This document shows, in pieces, positions 34,469 to 45,577 of a DNA stretch of 64,000 nt. Source of the DNA: Eucommia ulmoides (taxonomy: Eukaryota; Streptophyta; Magnoliopsida; Garryales; Eucommiaceae); contig CM028335.1 in the NCBI GenBank assembly GCA_016647705.1, positions 41,791,026 to 41,855,025 on the forward strand. The letters run 5' to 3'. The position numbers were made by a program, and so were the translations under genes. The notes under the pieces are model-generated. The model was given only the letters and a program-made list of their open reading frames with translations, searched no databases and was not told the DNA's origin. Positions within the stretch are counted from its first letter, which is position 1; every line of letters starts with the position of its first letter.

Positions 34469-35253
34469 TGTTGGGGTATAAAACTAGTACACACTTCGAG
34501 TATGGTCCAGTTGGATGACAGGTGAGTCCTTTTGCTAAGGTGAAGTCATTGGTTGAAAATTCTTCACATGAGTTATGCTGAGTTTTGGGAGGATTGACCT
34601 ACTATGTCTGGAATCCTGCTCCTCAGGAAGTGGTACCTGCAGAAGGCTCAAACCGAAATTTGTCCCGGTGAGGCCTTTCTGGCATGGTAATCAATGCTTA
34701 GAGAGAAAAGGTATAGTAATACGTGGAGTAAGCAAGTAAACTCAATGCATGGGCGTAATAAATCGTACCTCAGGCTTGCATAGCCCCCGGCATATATACG
34801 AGTTAAAGATGATTAGTCGAGCCTAAACACGATTAATTAGTCGAAACCTTGTGCTTAACCGATAATTTGGGATGCTTAGGAGATAACCGCTAGGCTTGGG
34901 CTTTTGGGCCCATTTGGCAAAACTCGTAGGCCTTTGTTAGGCCTGTGGCGGTAACTTGGAGTGAAAATTTGTGGAGTTCTGGAGGAGAAACAAACTGGAA
35001 TGGAAAGACGGTCGAGGTGAACTGCTTAGCCCCAGACATTAGCCGCTTGGGGCGCGGCGCAGAGCTCAGGGCGGCATGTCCCTACGGGGCACCTTACTCT
35101 GCCCTTGGTGCAAATTAGATTTTAGGGATGAGCCAAGATCTGTGTATGTTCCAGTGTGGCTTTGGAGATTCCAGAACATGTCCATGTCACTAGGAAAATG
35201 GACACGTGGCTAGGTCCCAGGTGTTGACTTAGTGGTACCCGAAAATACCCTCA
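34469..35253 (-). mobile_element. Tat-type 3' LTR (left boundary uncertain)
   Basis: The minus-strand start TGAGGGTATTTTCGGGTACC at 35253 is preceded by the purine tract AAGGGGGCAACTAA. The left end is set at a TGTTGGGGTATAAAACT motif, which is a guess. The second LTR is outside the window, so this cannot be checked here. Confidence 0.5.
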
Positions 35254-35270
35254 TTAGTTGCCCCCTTAGC
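35254..35270 (-). promoter_or_regulatory. Polypurine tract of the Tat-type element
   Basis: Minus strand GGCTAAGGGGGCAACTAA directly precedes the LTR start. Confidence 0.6.
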
Positions 35271-35380
35271 CTTGTAGGAGAGGGAAGCGATATGGTCAGG
35301 AATATCAATCTTTGGTTGAAACAGATGTCCTGGAGACTCCGAAACGTGAGAAACACCTCTAATCAACATTTTTTCAAGAG

Positions 35381-35620
35381 TTAGTTTTTTCCTAAGGATC
35401 TTATTCTAAATAGGCCTCTATACGGTCAAGTAGCATGATAGGGCGATCCTGAATTTGTTCGATTTTCAGGACGACAATTTTTCAATAGTTAACTTTTTTA
35501 GGAGAATGAATTTTAAATAGGTCCCCATACGGTCGTGGACCAGGGTCAAGTAGCACAGAAGGACGACCCCAAATTTCTTCGACTTTTTGGGCATAGCTTT
35601 TCCCATGGTTAGTTTTTTCC
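35381..35620. repeat. Tandem duplication, ~110-120-bp units
   Basis: Two units share the landmarks TTAG/ACTTTTTT, TAAATAGG, CATACGGTC (or TATACGGTC), TCAAGTAGCA, GGGCGATCC/GGACGACCC and TTCGA-TTTT. It lies between the 3' LTR and the start of the antisense ORF. Confidence 0.7.
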
Positions 35621-35793
35621 CCTTGGTGGCCAACTGGCGGCGCACGTACGTGCCTAGCGTGCCTATTGACGTGCTCGTCGATTCGGGGCCTATTTTTTTT
35701 TTTAAATAGAGAAAGGGAGCCCTATTAAAATGCATTCGAGTTCTATGGGCACTTTCTAAGAAACTTCTCTGCATGATATTCTTTTATTTTGAA

Positions 35794-35976
35794 ATGTTTT
35801 CTTGCATTTCTAACTCTAAATATTCTTCTTCCTTTGGGAGTAGCTCAGGGAGTAGTTCAATCTCTAGCGCGTCAGAGCGAGCCTCCCCTATTCTCGAGGA
35901 TACCGAGTGACGCATGGGCACCCCGAGCTCACTTTCTTTTTCTCTAGTAGTTCGGACACCACCACTGTATGACGAG
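35794..35976 (+). pseudogene. Tat antisense ORF, 5' piece
   Basis: An ATG at 35794 opens MFSCISNSKYSSSFGSSSG followed by a Ser-rich stretch, then a TGA stop at 35908. Reading past it gives VVRTPPLYDE up to the insertion point. The frame resumes at 41092. The function of these antisense ORFs is unknown. Confidence 0.45.
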
Positions 35977-37560
35977 TGTTTGTTACGCGCTCGCGTATTG
36001 ACTATTCACAAGTGTACGAGGTCAAAGTTTTAGTATAATGTGATATTTAAGATCGGGTATCGTATCCACATGGATTGGTTGTCGTTACTATCGAATACCG
36101 TGTTTGTCATGACCTAACTTTATCTAGGCTAAAAAGAATGTATAAAATTTATATTAACTAAACTAATTAACTAAATTAACTATATTAATATAATGAGATG
36201 TTTTAGAGGAAAGAATTGTCTAGGGATTATCTCGGTGTACAAATACGTGTTCGATCCCGATTTACTTACATTTACGGTGTTCGACCTATTTGACAATCTC
36301 AGTTCGTAAACTTCCCCGCGACCTCTCCCAAGTATAAGACGAGGGTTATAATGTGACTTCGTGTCAACGAAGAAGTCTCCCTCAACATCTTAATGACCAT
36401 AGGTCACGTGAGTCTCGCCCCAACGTCATTGATTGCACACAATACAACTCCCGACCAGTTCATTGGATTGTTACGTTGTGTTTACCCTATCGATAATCTC
36501 AGTTCTAAAACTCTACTGCCACCTCTCTCGAGTGTAAGACGGGGGAATACATGACTTCGAGTCAACGAAGAAGTCCCCCTCAATGTCTTAACGACCCTAG
36601 GTCATGTGAGTCTTACCCCAATGTCATTGATTGATGTTATGTTTACTTTAGTCCGAATCCGGGGTTACCTCTCCCGAGTGTCAAACTCCGTATTCTCCGA
36701 ATATCATTCTAAGCATAATAAACATAACAATACGATAAACACAATCAAACTTCGAAGAACAAACATAAATGCACCACTAAAATCATTCGAAACACATATT
36801 TATAAATATATTGTTAATCCCTATACAATCCATGTTTAACTAACGGCCATAACCGTATTTACAAGAAAGCACGAGCTAAACTTGCTCACAAAATCCTAAG
36901 TTAAATAAATAAGGGAAGAAATTGAAGAACTTAGCCTAGTCTGAAGTTTAGCCGCTAAGAACCGTTCAACGATCGCTCCACTGTCTTCCTCTACCTCAGG
37001 ATGTAAGCTTCCCCTCTAAAACTTCTCTAACCACCCTTAGATATATTCTAAGGGGCTCAAATGGCCGAAGAGAGGAAGAGGAAGAGAGAGGAGAGGGATT
37101 TAAATAGGCAAAATATCTAAAACAAAATATATAATCTGCTGCAGAGGCCACCGTCGCGGCGGTGAGTAGGTCGGTTGGCTGATCGCCTCGGCGGTGTAGA
37201 AGCCTTGGATTAGGTTGACATCCTATATCTCTAGTACCGCGGAGGTGTTCTTGTGTCGTAGCAGTGGATGTTCAGCAAGGATAAGTCATTCTCTGCATTT
37301 TCATTGCTGCAGTGGAGGTCTGGACGCCGCGGTGGTAAGCTTCTTTCAGAATATTGCCCTCGCGCTTGTTTTTCCACCGTTCTTTGACCGTTTTTGGTTC
37401 AATCTCATCGTTTACGCTCCAGTTTCCTATCGTTTTGCCCCACACACCTGATTTATACAAAAAGTATAAAAACTAATTAAAATATAATAAAATAAATATA
37501 AAAACTACTCTAAAACTAACAAAACCGGTTTGGAATTATGTAGGTAGATCACACCTATCA
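35977..37560 (-). mobile_element. 3' LTR of the element at 35977-41086
   Basis: 1584 bp, from TGTTTGTTACGCGCTCGCG to GATCACACCTATCA in plus coordinates. It contains the duplicated ~205-bp block (36290-36640) and palindrome array C. Confidence 0.8.
37149..37338. repeat. Palindrome array C in gypsy-like LTR
   Basis: Six sites with centres near 37156.5, 37188.5, 37239.5, 37260.5, 37309.5 and 37330.5 (spacings 32, 51, 21, 49, 21). CACCGTCGCGGCGGTG at 37149 and CCGCGG cores are the best preserved. Confidence 0.7.
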
Positions 37561-39467
37561 AATACCCCCAAACTTGGAATTTTGCTAGTCCTCAAGAAAA
37601 ATACACACATGAAAATGAAAAACACAACTAAATGAAATAACAAATGACCTAAAACAATTTAAACATAACGACATGCGAGTTTTAAATTCTTCTAACGACC
37701 TAGTCATTTTTCCCTCAACAATTGCCAATCATATCGAGTTCAGGCGGTAAAACACATCATGTGGTTCTAGAATTTTGACATGCAATAATGGTAAATGCCA
37801 TTCTAGATCCTGTAAACGTGTTTGTGCGAGACTCAATAATATAACTATACAACGACCGGATTGGATTATCCCCCAACGAAACTCATGACTTAGACCGTAT
37901 AGGACTAGGATTTCCATATGCCTGATTGGGGTCCACTCTCCACTAATGTAGGTTGAGTAGTTCATAAAGATAAGAAGGACTTGGTTTGGCTATGGAATAT
38001 TTGGCCAAGAGTATTTCGGAATAGAAAACGGGTAAACGTTGTTAACTTAACGTTACCGAAGGCACAACACTTGACACATTCACTCTCGAACCCCCATAGA
38101 AAAATTGGAAAACAATCCCAAACAATCAATTTTAAGACCGACGTACTTACTTGTCCAAAGAAACGTCAGTTATTTTTTTTATTTTATTTTTACGAACCAC
38201 ACCCCCAAACTTATTCAATAAGTATTATTTCATGGGTGTGGTTAAAACGAAAGAAAAATGACAAGTGAGTACTCGAATACCGAACCAATCTGAAGTTCGC
38301 CATAAACCCAACCACTCACATCAAGAAGCATTTGCAACTGGTAACTTGATTCACTCAAATGTGACTTTAAATTCAACGATTAAGGTTTGGAAAAAAATCA
38401 ACTGGCTAATGTATTTGTTTATGTGTTCAGAATTGCAATGTCATTTAGGTTTCGACAAGGTAACAAGGGATAAACATATTACAGGGTAGGCTTAAAAAGG
38501 CTCAAGCGAAAAATGAATGCCTAAATCACGTCTCCTGAACTACCTCGCCTAGGATTTCACCTCAAGATTCCCCTCAATCAGGTTTTAGAATCCTTAAATT
38601 GTCATAAATTTGGCTAATTGATAATCGTCCTTAAATAAATTGAATAAAAATACATTGAGTCTATGTGCTTGTACAAATTAGGATCTACAATAATTTTTAC
38701 CAAAAAGCATAGTCAAGCACACAGAACATACATGCATGGATATTACCCTTGACTTTGAAAATAACCGGAGGGTAATATCATCATCGGGTAACGGCCTAGA
38801 TGAACGCAAAACTCAGCATGCACACAACAACAATAAATAAAAACAATCTAACCTAAACAAACATGCAATACAGTAAACACAAAACAATATAAACTAACAA
38901 TACTAAATACTACACATCACTTCCGAACTTAAAATGGACAGTGTTCTCAGTGGCCCAATCATCATTCTCAATATATGAAATTAAAGTATGCTGATGAAGG
39001 GGGTTTAGAACACGTACCTGGGAGGTGAGAAGATCTCGCCTTTGAATAAATTCGGCTGTGATGGATTTAATTTATTTGACCTTGGGTTGCCTCCCAAGAA
39101 GTGCGTAGTTTAATATCCTCGGCTCGACATTTTCAGAATGCCCTTAAGCTTGGCGAGATTTTACTTTGTTTGGCTCGATCTTTCAATGACACGCCTCACC
39201 AGCTTATCTGCGTGGCCATGCACAATAAAATGGCTTGGAATCCCATCGAAAAGAATGAATCAATACCTGTTGATCTAACATCTCTAGGTACCCTACATAA
39301 GAAACAAAAACAAAACTACAAACAAAAATTATATACAAAAGAAATGCCTAAAGTAAAATCGGGTTATTTACTCACAATATCGACAAAAACGAAAAAACAC
39401 AATCCCCGGTAATCATTATCAAAAACTTGGTGGTGATCATCGAAAACTGTATTTGACAAACTACCAA
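37561..39467 (-). other. Non-coding internal region of the element at 35977-41086
   Basis: Polypurine tract on the minus strand (CAAGTTTGGGGGTATT) next to the 3' LTR. No gag or pol was recognised. The segment carrying CACACCCCCAAACTTATTC (38201) is related in inverted sense to the 3' region of the plus-strand element (GAATAAGTTTGGGGGTGT at 46744). Confidence 0.6.
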
Positions 39468-39485
39468 TCCCCGGTAACGATGCCA
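39468..39485 (-). promoter_or_regulatory. Primer binding site, tRNA-Asp type
   Basis: The minus strand TGGCATCGTTACCGGGGA differs at about two positions from the tRNA-Asp complement TGGCGCCGTTGCCGGGGA. It is separated from the LTR by a short CTTGCCGTACAAGTTTT spacer. A decayed second copy lies 65 bp farther inside (39403-39421). Confidence 0.7.
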
Positions 39486-39502
39486 AAAACTTGTACGGCA
39501 AG

Positions 39503-41086
39503 CGTTTGTTACGCGCTCGCGTATTTACTACTCGCAAGTGTATGAGGTCAAAGTTTTAGTATAATGTGATCTTTAAGATCAGGTATCGTATCCACAGGGA
39601 TTGGTTGTCGTTACTATCGAATGCCGTGTTTGTCATGACCTAACTTTATCTAAGCTAAAAAGAATGTATAAAATTTATATTAACTAAACTAATTAACTAA
39701 ATTAACTATACTAATATAATGAGATGTTTTAGGGGAAAGAATTGTCTAGGGATTACCTCAATTTACAAATATGTGTTCGATCTCGATTTACTTACATTTA
39801 CGGTATTCGACCTATTTGATAATCTCAATTTGTAAACTCCCCCGCCACCTCTCCCGAGTGTAAGACGAGGGATATAACGCGAATTTGTGTCAACAAATAA
39901 GTTTTCCTCAACGTCTTAATGACCCTAGGTCATATGAGTCTCACCCCAACGTCATTGATTGCATACAATCCAACTCCCGACCAGGTTATTGGATCGTCGC
40001 ATTGTGTTTACTCTATCGACAATCTCAGTTCTAAAACTCCACCAACACCTCTCCTAAGTGTAAGACGGGGGAATACATGACTTCGAGTCAATGAAGAAGT
40101 CCCCCTCAACGTCTTAACAACCCTAGGTCACGTGAGTCTTGCCCCAACGTCATCAATTGGCGTTATGTTTACTTTAGTCCGAATCCGGGGTTACCTCTCC
40201 CGAGTGTCAAACCCCGTATTCTCTGAATATCATTCTAAGCATAATAAATATAACAATACAATAAACACAATCAAACTTCGAAGAACAAACATAAACACAA
40301 CATCGAAATCATTCGAAACACATATTTATAAATATATTGGTAATCCTTATACAATCCATGTTTAACTAACGACCATGACCGTATTTACAAGAAAGAACGA
40401 GCTAAACATGCTCACAAAATCCGAAGTAAAAGAAATAAGGAAAGGAATCGAAGAACTTAGCTTAGTCCGAAGTTTAGCTGCTAAGAACCGTTCAACGATC
40501 GCTCCACTGTCTTTCTCTACCTCGGGATGTGAGCTTCCCTTCTAAAACTTCTCTAACTAGCCTTAGATATATTCTAAGGGGCTCAAATGGCTGGAGAGAG
40601 AAAGATAAAGGGAGAGAAGAGGGGTTTAAATAGGCAAAATATCTAAAAAAAATAACTAATCTACTGTAAAGGCCACCACCGTGGGGGTGAGTAGGTCAGT
40701 TGGTTGATGGCCTCGGCGGTGAAGAAGGTGGTGGATTAGGTTGACATCTTGCATCTCTAGCGCCACAGCGGTGGTCTCGCACCGCGGTGGTGGATGTTCA
40801 ACAATGATAAGTCAATTTCTACATTTTTAGCGTTGCAGCGGAGGTCTGGACGCTGCAGCGGTGGGTTTCTTTCAGAATATTGCCCTTGAGTTTGTTTTTC
40901 CACCATTCTTCGATCGTTTTTGGTTCGATCTCATCGTTTACGCTCCAGTTTTCTATCTTTTTTCCCCACACACCTAATTTATACCAAAAGTATAAAAACT
41001 AATTAAAACATAATAAAATAAATATAAAAACTACTCTAAAACTAACAAAACTGGTTTGGAAATATGTAGGTAGATCACACTTATCA
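39503..41086 (-). mobile_element. 5' LTR of the element at 35977-41086
   Basis: 1584 bp, colinear with 35977-37560. The terminal TG (plus sense) is mutated to CG. It carries palindrome array D at about 40677-40868: CACCACCGTGGGGGTG, GGCCTCGGCGGTG, GCACCGCGGTGGTGG and CGCTGCAGCGGTG are still visible. Confidence 0.8.
40677..40868. repeat. Palindrome array D in gypsy-like LTR (decayed)
   Basis: The same arrangement as array C with more substitutions. The core dyads are eroded but their order is preserved. Confidence 0.6.
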
Positions 41087-41091
41087 ACCGC

Positions 41092-41773
41092 CTAGGGGAA
41101 AACCCTCCCTAGCTGACTTGGTGTCCGTAGTTGGTTACCCTAACGAGCGCAGAGGAGAAGGTTCCCCACGGGAACCCGTTTTTGTCGCCATTCCGGATGA
41201 GAAGGATTGTGTAACAAAGACAGTATTCTTTCGGGCGATTCTCCTAGTACCATGGCCCGTCTGTGGTCCAGGACCCGAGATCGTACACTCTGCTATTCCT
41301 GTTCGGAGTCCCCTCTGGGATCTTCAGTCTAATGTAACCAAGAAAGATTTAGTGAAAGCTCGTAGCCTATATACTTTCTCGGGTTCCGTTGTGACGAGGA
41401 TGCCTTATGCTGACTAGAAGGCACACCATCCTCCCTTGGGTATCATTACAGTGTTTTTCCACTAGCTAACTACCGGACTTTACTTTCCCATTCACCCCTA
41501 AGTTTGAGCGGTCTGCAAGGAGCTTGGTCTGTGTCCGTCACAACAGGCCCCAGTCAATATGAAGATAGTGATAGTGGGCTATATTATCTTCAAGATAGAG
41601 GGGGTTGAGCTGAGCCTGGAACTTTTTCATGCTCTTTTCTTTGCTAAGTCTCTACTGTCGGGTGCTGGGCAGAGAGATGCTTAGGGGGATGGTGCAGATG
41701 AGGAGGCCGAAGTGGGCGAGCTCGACTTTCTTCTTTCCTCCTAGACACCTCTTATTTTAAGGGTAGGGAGGAC
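41092..41773 (+). pseudogene. Tat antisense ORF, central piece (gypsy-type N-terminal domain)
   Basis: The plus strand reads GLYFPIHP..(stops)..VCKELGLCPSQQAPVNMKIV and GVELSLELFHALFFAKSL (41470-41660). This resembles the Pfam family called putative gypsy type transposon: L-x2-P-x-H-P-x3-x3-L-G-x2-P-x-Q-x-x-x-N. In-frame stops and frame changes are present. It is flanked on both sides by later insertions. Confidence 0.55.
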
Positions 41774-43235
41774 TGATAGGTAGAAAATACTTATCTACTT
41801 CTAAGTCGGATTTGGTAGTTTTCGAGTGTAGTTATATTTAATTGCGTGTTTGTAGTTTTTATGTTATTCAGGTGTAGGGACGCAAACAAACGACAAACGA
41901 GTGAAAACGGTGAAGAAATGATGAAGAAACAAGGTTTCAAGATCACAAGATCCACCGCCGCGGTGGTGAGAATGTAGAGAGTGCTAAAAATACATAAGTC
42001 CCACTACCTAGGCGGTATGGCCACTGCCTAGGCGGTGAAAGTGCAGAGAGTTGGGGCTGTTTTACCGCCTCGGTGCTGATATCCACTACTGCGACGAAGG
42101 TTAAACCGACTTACTCACTGCCTAGGCGGTGATTCCCATCGCCTAGGTGGTAAAATATCAGAGAGTTTCAAAAGCTGGCCGACATACCCACCCCCGCGAT
42201 GGTCACTCTACAACAACAAAGAAGATATTTTCAGATATTTTGAAGCCTTGCACTTATAAATACCCATTCTCCCACTTATATTAAAAAGGTTGGAAAGATG
42301 GAATGTCCCTAACCCTTAGGAGGTAGTCCTTGGCCATTCTTGAAGAAGAGATTCATCATTCCGGAGAAGAGGAAACATTGGCAGATCGATCTTTGGCGAC
42401 AGTGGATTACTCTACTTTAAGATTTGATATTTCTCTATTTATTTCTCTCTTTGTAATTTAATGTTTTATTGTAAATGATGATGAATACCTCTTGGTTTAA
42501 TATTTTTAATGGCCAAGATCATGTTAGATTAGATAAATATTAGCCAGGGATCAATGTAGTTGTGTAAATACTAGTTTGATCTAATATATATTTCTTTAAC
42601 GGTTGTTTGTTTTTAATTCTAATTGTGTTTATCATTTTATGACAACTTTAATATGCCTGTTAAGGTATTAGGATTGGTTTTAAGAATATAGGGTTTGACA
42701 CTCGGGAGAGGTCACCCTGGATTTAGACTAGGGTAAACACATCGTTACGATCTAATGACCCGGGATGGCATTAGTTAGTGTGCAATCGATGACGTTGGGG
42801 CAAGACTCACGTGGACTAGAGTTATTAAGACATTGAGGAGGACTTCTTTGTTGACACGAAGTCACGTATTCCCCCGTCTTACACTCGGAAGAGGTGGCAG
42901 AGGAGTTTACGAACTGAGATTGTCGGATACCTAAACATTGTTATTGTTAACTAAATAAAATCAAACATGTATTAAGTGAACGAAATCAATCCCTAGGTAA
43001 TCAACTTAGTTAGGATTAATCCACTAATTGTAGTTTAATTTAGTTTTAATTAGTTTAATTTTAAAACATTTCTTTAATTGTCTAGATAATAGGAGACTAT
43101 GTAAATTGCGGTACTCAATTATTCAACCCGTCCCTGTGGGAACGAAATCTGATCTTAAAGATCCACTATATTAAATCTGGACCTCGTCCACTTGCGAGTA
43201 GTCAATACGCGAGCATGTAAAAACCTCATCGTACA
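41774..43235 (+). mobile_element. 5' LTR of the element at 41774-48885
   Basis: It runs from TGATAGGTAGAAAATACTTA to AAAACCTCATCGTACA. It contains palindrome array E and one copy of the ~205-bp block that is duplicated in the minus-strand relatives. Confidence 0.9.
41953..42204. repeat. Palindrome array E in 5' LTR
   Basis: Eight sites with centres near 41960.5, 42009.5, 42029.5, 42070.5, 42091.5, 42123.5, 42144.5 and 42196.5. The spacings are 49, 20, 41, 21, 32, 21 and 52 bp. Several sites are followed by GAAA/AAAA-N3-CAGAGAGTT. Confidence 0.8.
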
Positions 43236-43241
43236 AGTTTT

Positions 43242-43259
43242 TGGTGCCGTTGTCGGGGA
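43242..43259 (+). promoter_or_regulatory. Primer binding site, tRNA-Asp type
   Basis: TGGTGCCGTTGTCGGGGA, two C-to-T changes from TGGCGCCGTTGCCGGGGA, six bases after the LTR end. Confidence 0.85.
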
Positions 43260-44617
43260 TGGTGTTGAATGCGTATAATTGATATTGCTACTAAGTAGTT
43301 GAATATTAATCTATACAATTCTTTTATTTTAATTTTCTTTTTATTTATTTTGTTCATTTGTGTTGTTAGTTGTGATCAAACTGTGCATGTATCGTAGAAG
43401 AAGTTGAAATTCTTAACTCTTGATCTCGAGATCAAGTGTATGCTGAAAAGGATAAGGAAAGAGAGAAGAATCCAACTTCCATACCATGAATCGTGATCCA
43501 ACGGAGCATTTTTTTCCCCAAATTCCTTGTCTATGAAGGATTTTGGTGAAAAATGCTCAACCAAGTCCAGCTAAGGATGTTAAATCAAGCAAGTTACATT
43601 TTTTGATCCAAAACTGAGGGTATCAATTTTCACCCGATTTTTGCTATTATTTATTTTTTGGAGGTCGGATTGGTCTTAGAGTATGTTTGGAGGAGAATTA
43701 AGGAGTGAGGATAATTGAAGATGTGTTTTGCACTTAAAAACATTGAACAAGCAAAGTAGAAATGCATGGTGTGGAGCCTTTGTGTGAAAACTTAAAGAAA
43801 AAAAAATTGAAAATCCAACAGCAGGCACACCGCTGAGGCGGTAAAAATTCAGGAAGTTAAGTTTTCAGTATAAATGTCTCACCGCCGCGGCGGTGAAACA
43901 ACAGATTGTTTCGTTTTAAAAAGAGCGCTTCATCGCCTAGGCGGTGAAACAACAGAAAGAATTGGTTTTAAAAAGGTGCTCACACCGCGTGGCGGTGAGG
44001 CCTCTGTTTGATTAAAACCAACCCGCTAAAACAAAAATGCCATGTCCTTTTCAAAAACTCCCAAATCTCTCTAATTCCATCCCTCCAAACTATTTCCAAC
44101 CCTCTAAATCATCGTTCTCTTAATAAAACTTGTGATTTCCACTACAAATCACCCTCCAAAAATTAGATTTTCCCCCATTTTTGAAAAGTTGGGGTTTAAG
44201 GAACGACGGTGCCAATTTCTTTAATTTTCAATCGTTTAGGCTGCCATTTTTCAACAAGTAAGTCTTTATGATTCTACATTTTATATATTTGTTGAAATAT
44301 TTGATTGATTTGCAAGATTAACTCAAAAATCATTAATTGTGGAATGTGCCCTATCCCTTAAACCTCCATTTTCGCGATTTTCATTATCTATGGGATTTTG
44401 GTTTGATTTTTGGTAATAAACTGAGTTCTTATGGATTGATAAATTGTGAAAAACAAAAATTCATGCTTCATTGTTAGTATTTTGTTGAAATCGTTGCAAT
44501 TGGTGCATGTGTATTGAGTTTATGCCTTGATCTTGATAGTATTAATTCAAGGGACTGTTTTGTATTATGCATATATGATTGGGTTATTCTCGTTTGTGAT
44601 TGTGATTTCTAGGAAAC
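43260..44617 (+). other. Leader of the element at 41774-48885
   Basis: Non-coding. It contains the most regular palindrome array (43828-43997) and ends with the gag-like start codon at 44618. Confidence 0.6.
43828..43997. repeat. Palindrome array F in the leader, 52-bp period
   Basis: Four sites centred near 43835.5, 43887.5, 43938.5 and 43990 (spacings 52, 51, 51.5). TCACCGCCGCGGCGGTGA at 43879-43896 is a perfect 18-bp palindrome. The inter-site spacers are themselves related (AACAACAGA..TTTTAAAAAG), so these are tandem units. Confidence 0.85.
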
Positions 44618-45577
44618 ATGACTAAGAGAGTTACTTCAAAGAGGGCATGGGGTGAAGGTTCAAGTTCTCGAACCGGAGGTGCCGCCACAGACTATGATTC
44701 CACACACTTTGTGTCCAAGCAAGCGGAGGAACATTTCCATCAATTTGAGAAACAACAAACTTGTATCCGACAAAGGGGATTTGGACAATTAGATAACCTC
44801 CCGGCGGAATTTCAAAATTTCATTCAAAGCTGCGGTTGGGAAGAGTTATGCAAATCACCTCCCGAAGGCGAGGTGGCCCTAGTGCGGGAGTTTTGTGCCA
44901 ATCTTATTGAAGCCGTTGACTGCTAGACAAGGGTTCATACTTACCTCATCTCTTTTAGTCCAGAGTTTATCAACGTAGTCTTGGGATTGGCGGCCCCGAG
45001 ACCACCCACTGACGAACCTTATGGGGGCTTAGACCCGAGAATGGATACAGTAATCAAAGCCATCACTTCCAAAAATATCCAGTGGACACACACTGGGTCG
45101 GGTCTGGCCACATTCCCAGCAAAATTCCTCAATCCAATCCCTAAGATTTGACACTATTTTGTGTGTGGAAGTCTTCTCCCGACGTCGCACTTCTCAGATG
45201 TCTCTATAGTCCGGGCCATGGTGCTATATTCGATCCAGACTGGGAAGCCGATCAACGTTGGCTCTTTGATCTCTTCTTTAATTATCCATGCAGTCAACAT
45301 TACGAAGGTCGGTCTCCCATTTCCATCACTCTTGACCGAGCTTTTCAGGCGAGCCGGGGTGGTAATTCCTGGGGATAGCCCATTGGACCCTTTCAATGCC
45401 CTCGATTTGGACATTATTACAAGGATGTGGAAGGTAAGCACTCAAGGCCAGACAGCGGGAGGAGTGGAAGAAGATGAAGAGCACATAGACGATGAGGCAG
45501 GGCCTTTTGAGGCCCTAGTTCCTAAGGCACCTGGACTGGCCTCGATCGACAGGGAGCATTTTTATCAGAAATTCTAG
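44618..45577 (+). pseudogene. Gag-like ORF, putative plant transposon protein domain
   Basis: A single frame spans 44618-45577 with two in-frame stops (TAG 44924-44926 and TGA 45149-45151). It starts MTKRVTSKRAWGEGSSSRTG, then FQSCGWEELCK-type text (FIQSCGWEELCKSPPEGEVA), FSPEFINVVLGL, a W-H-like segment GSGLATFPAKFLNPIP, then CGSLLPTSHFSDVSIVRAMV, LYSIQTGKPINVGSLI and LPFPSLLTELFRRAGV. This order (entry motif, LPT-x-H, R-A-x-LY-x-I-x-TGK-x-I-(N/D)-VG, FPSLIT-x-LC-x-x-AGV) is that of the putative plant transposon protein family, often found alone in non-autonomous plant LTR elements. Its biochemical role is not established. Confidence 0.7.

Larger units (their letters stand above)
35977..41086 (-). 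mobile_element. Non-autonomous long-LTR gypsy-like element
   Basis: Two LTRs of equal length (1584 bp each) flank 1942 bp of non-coding internal sequence. On the minus strand the LTR reads TGATAGGTGTGAT...GTAACAAACA. The flanks are ACGAG and ACCGC, a poor (3/5) match. It splits the Tat antisense ORF. It belongs to the same LTR family as 10955-14539, and its internal 3' part is related to that of the plus-strand element at 41774-48885. Confidence 0.8.
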
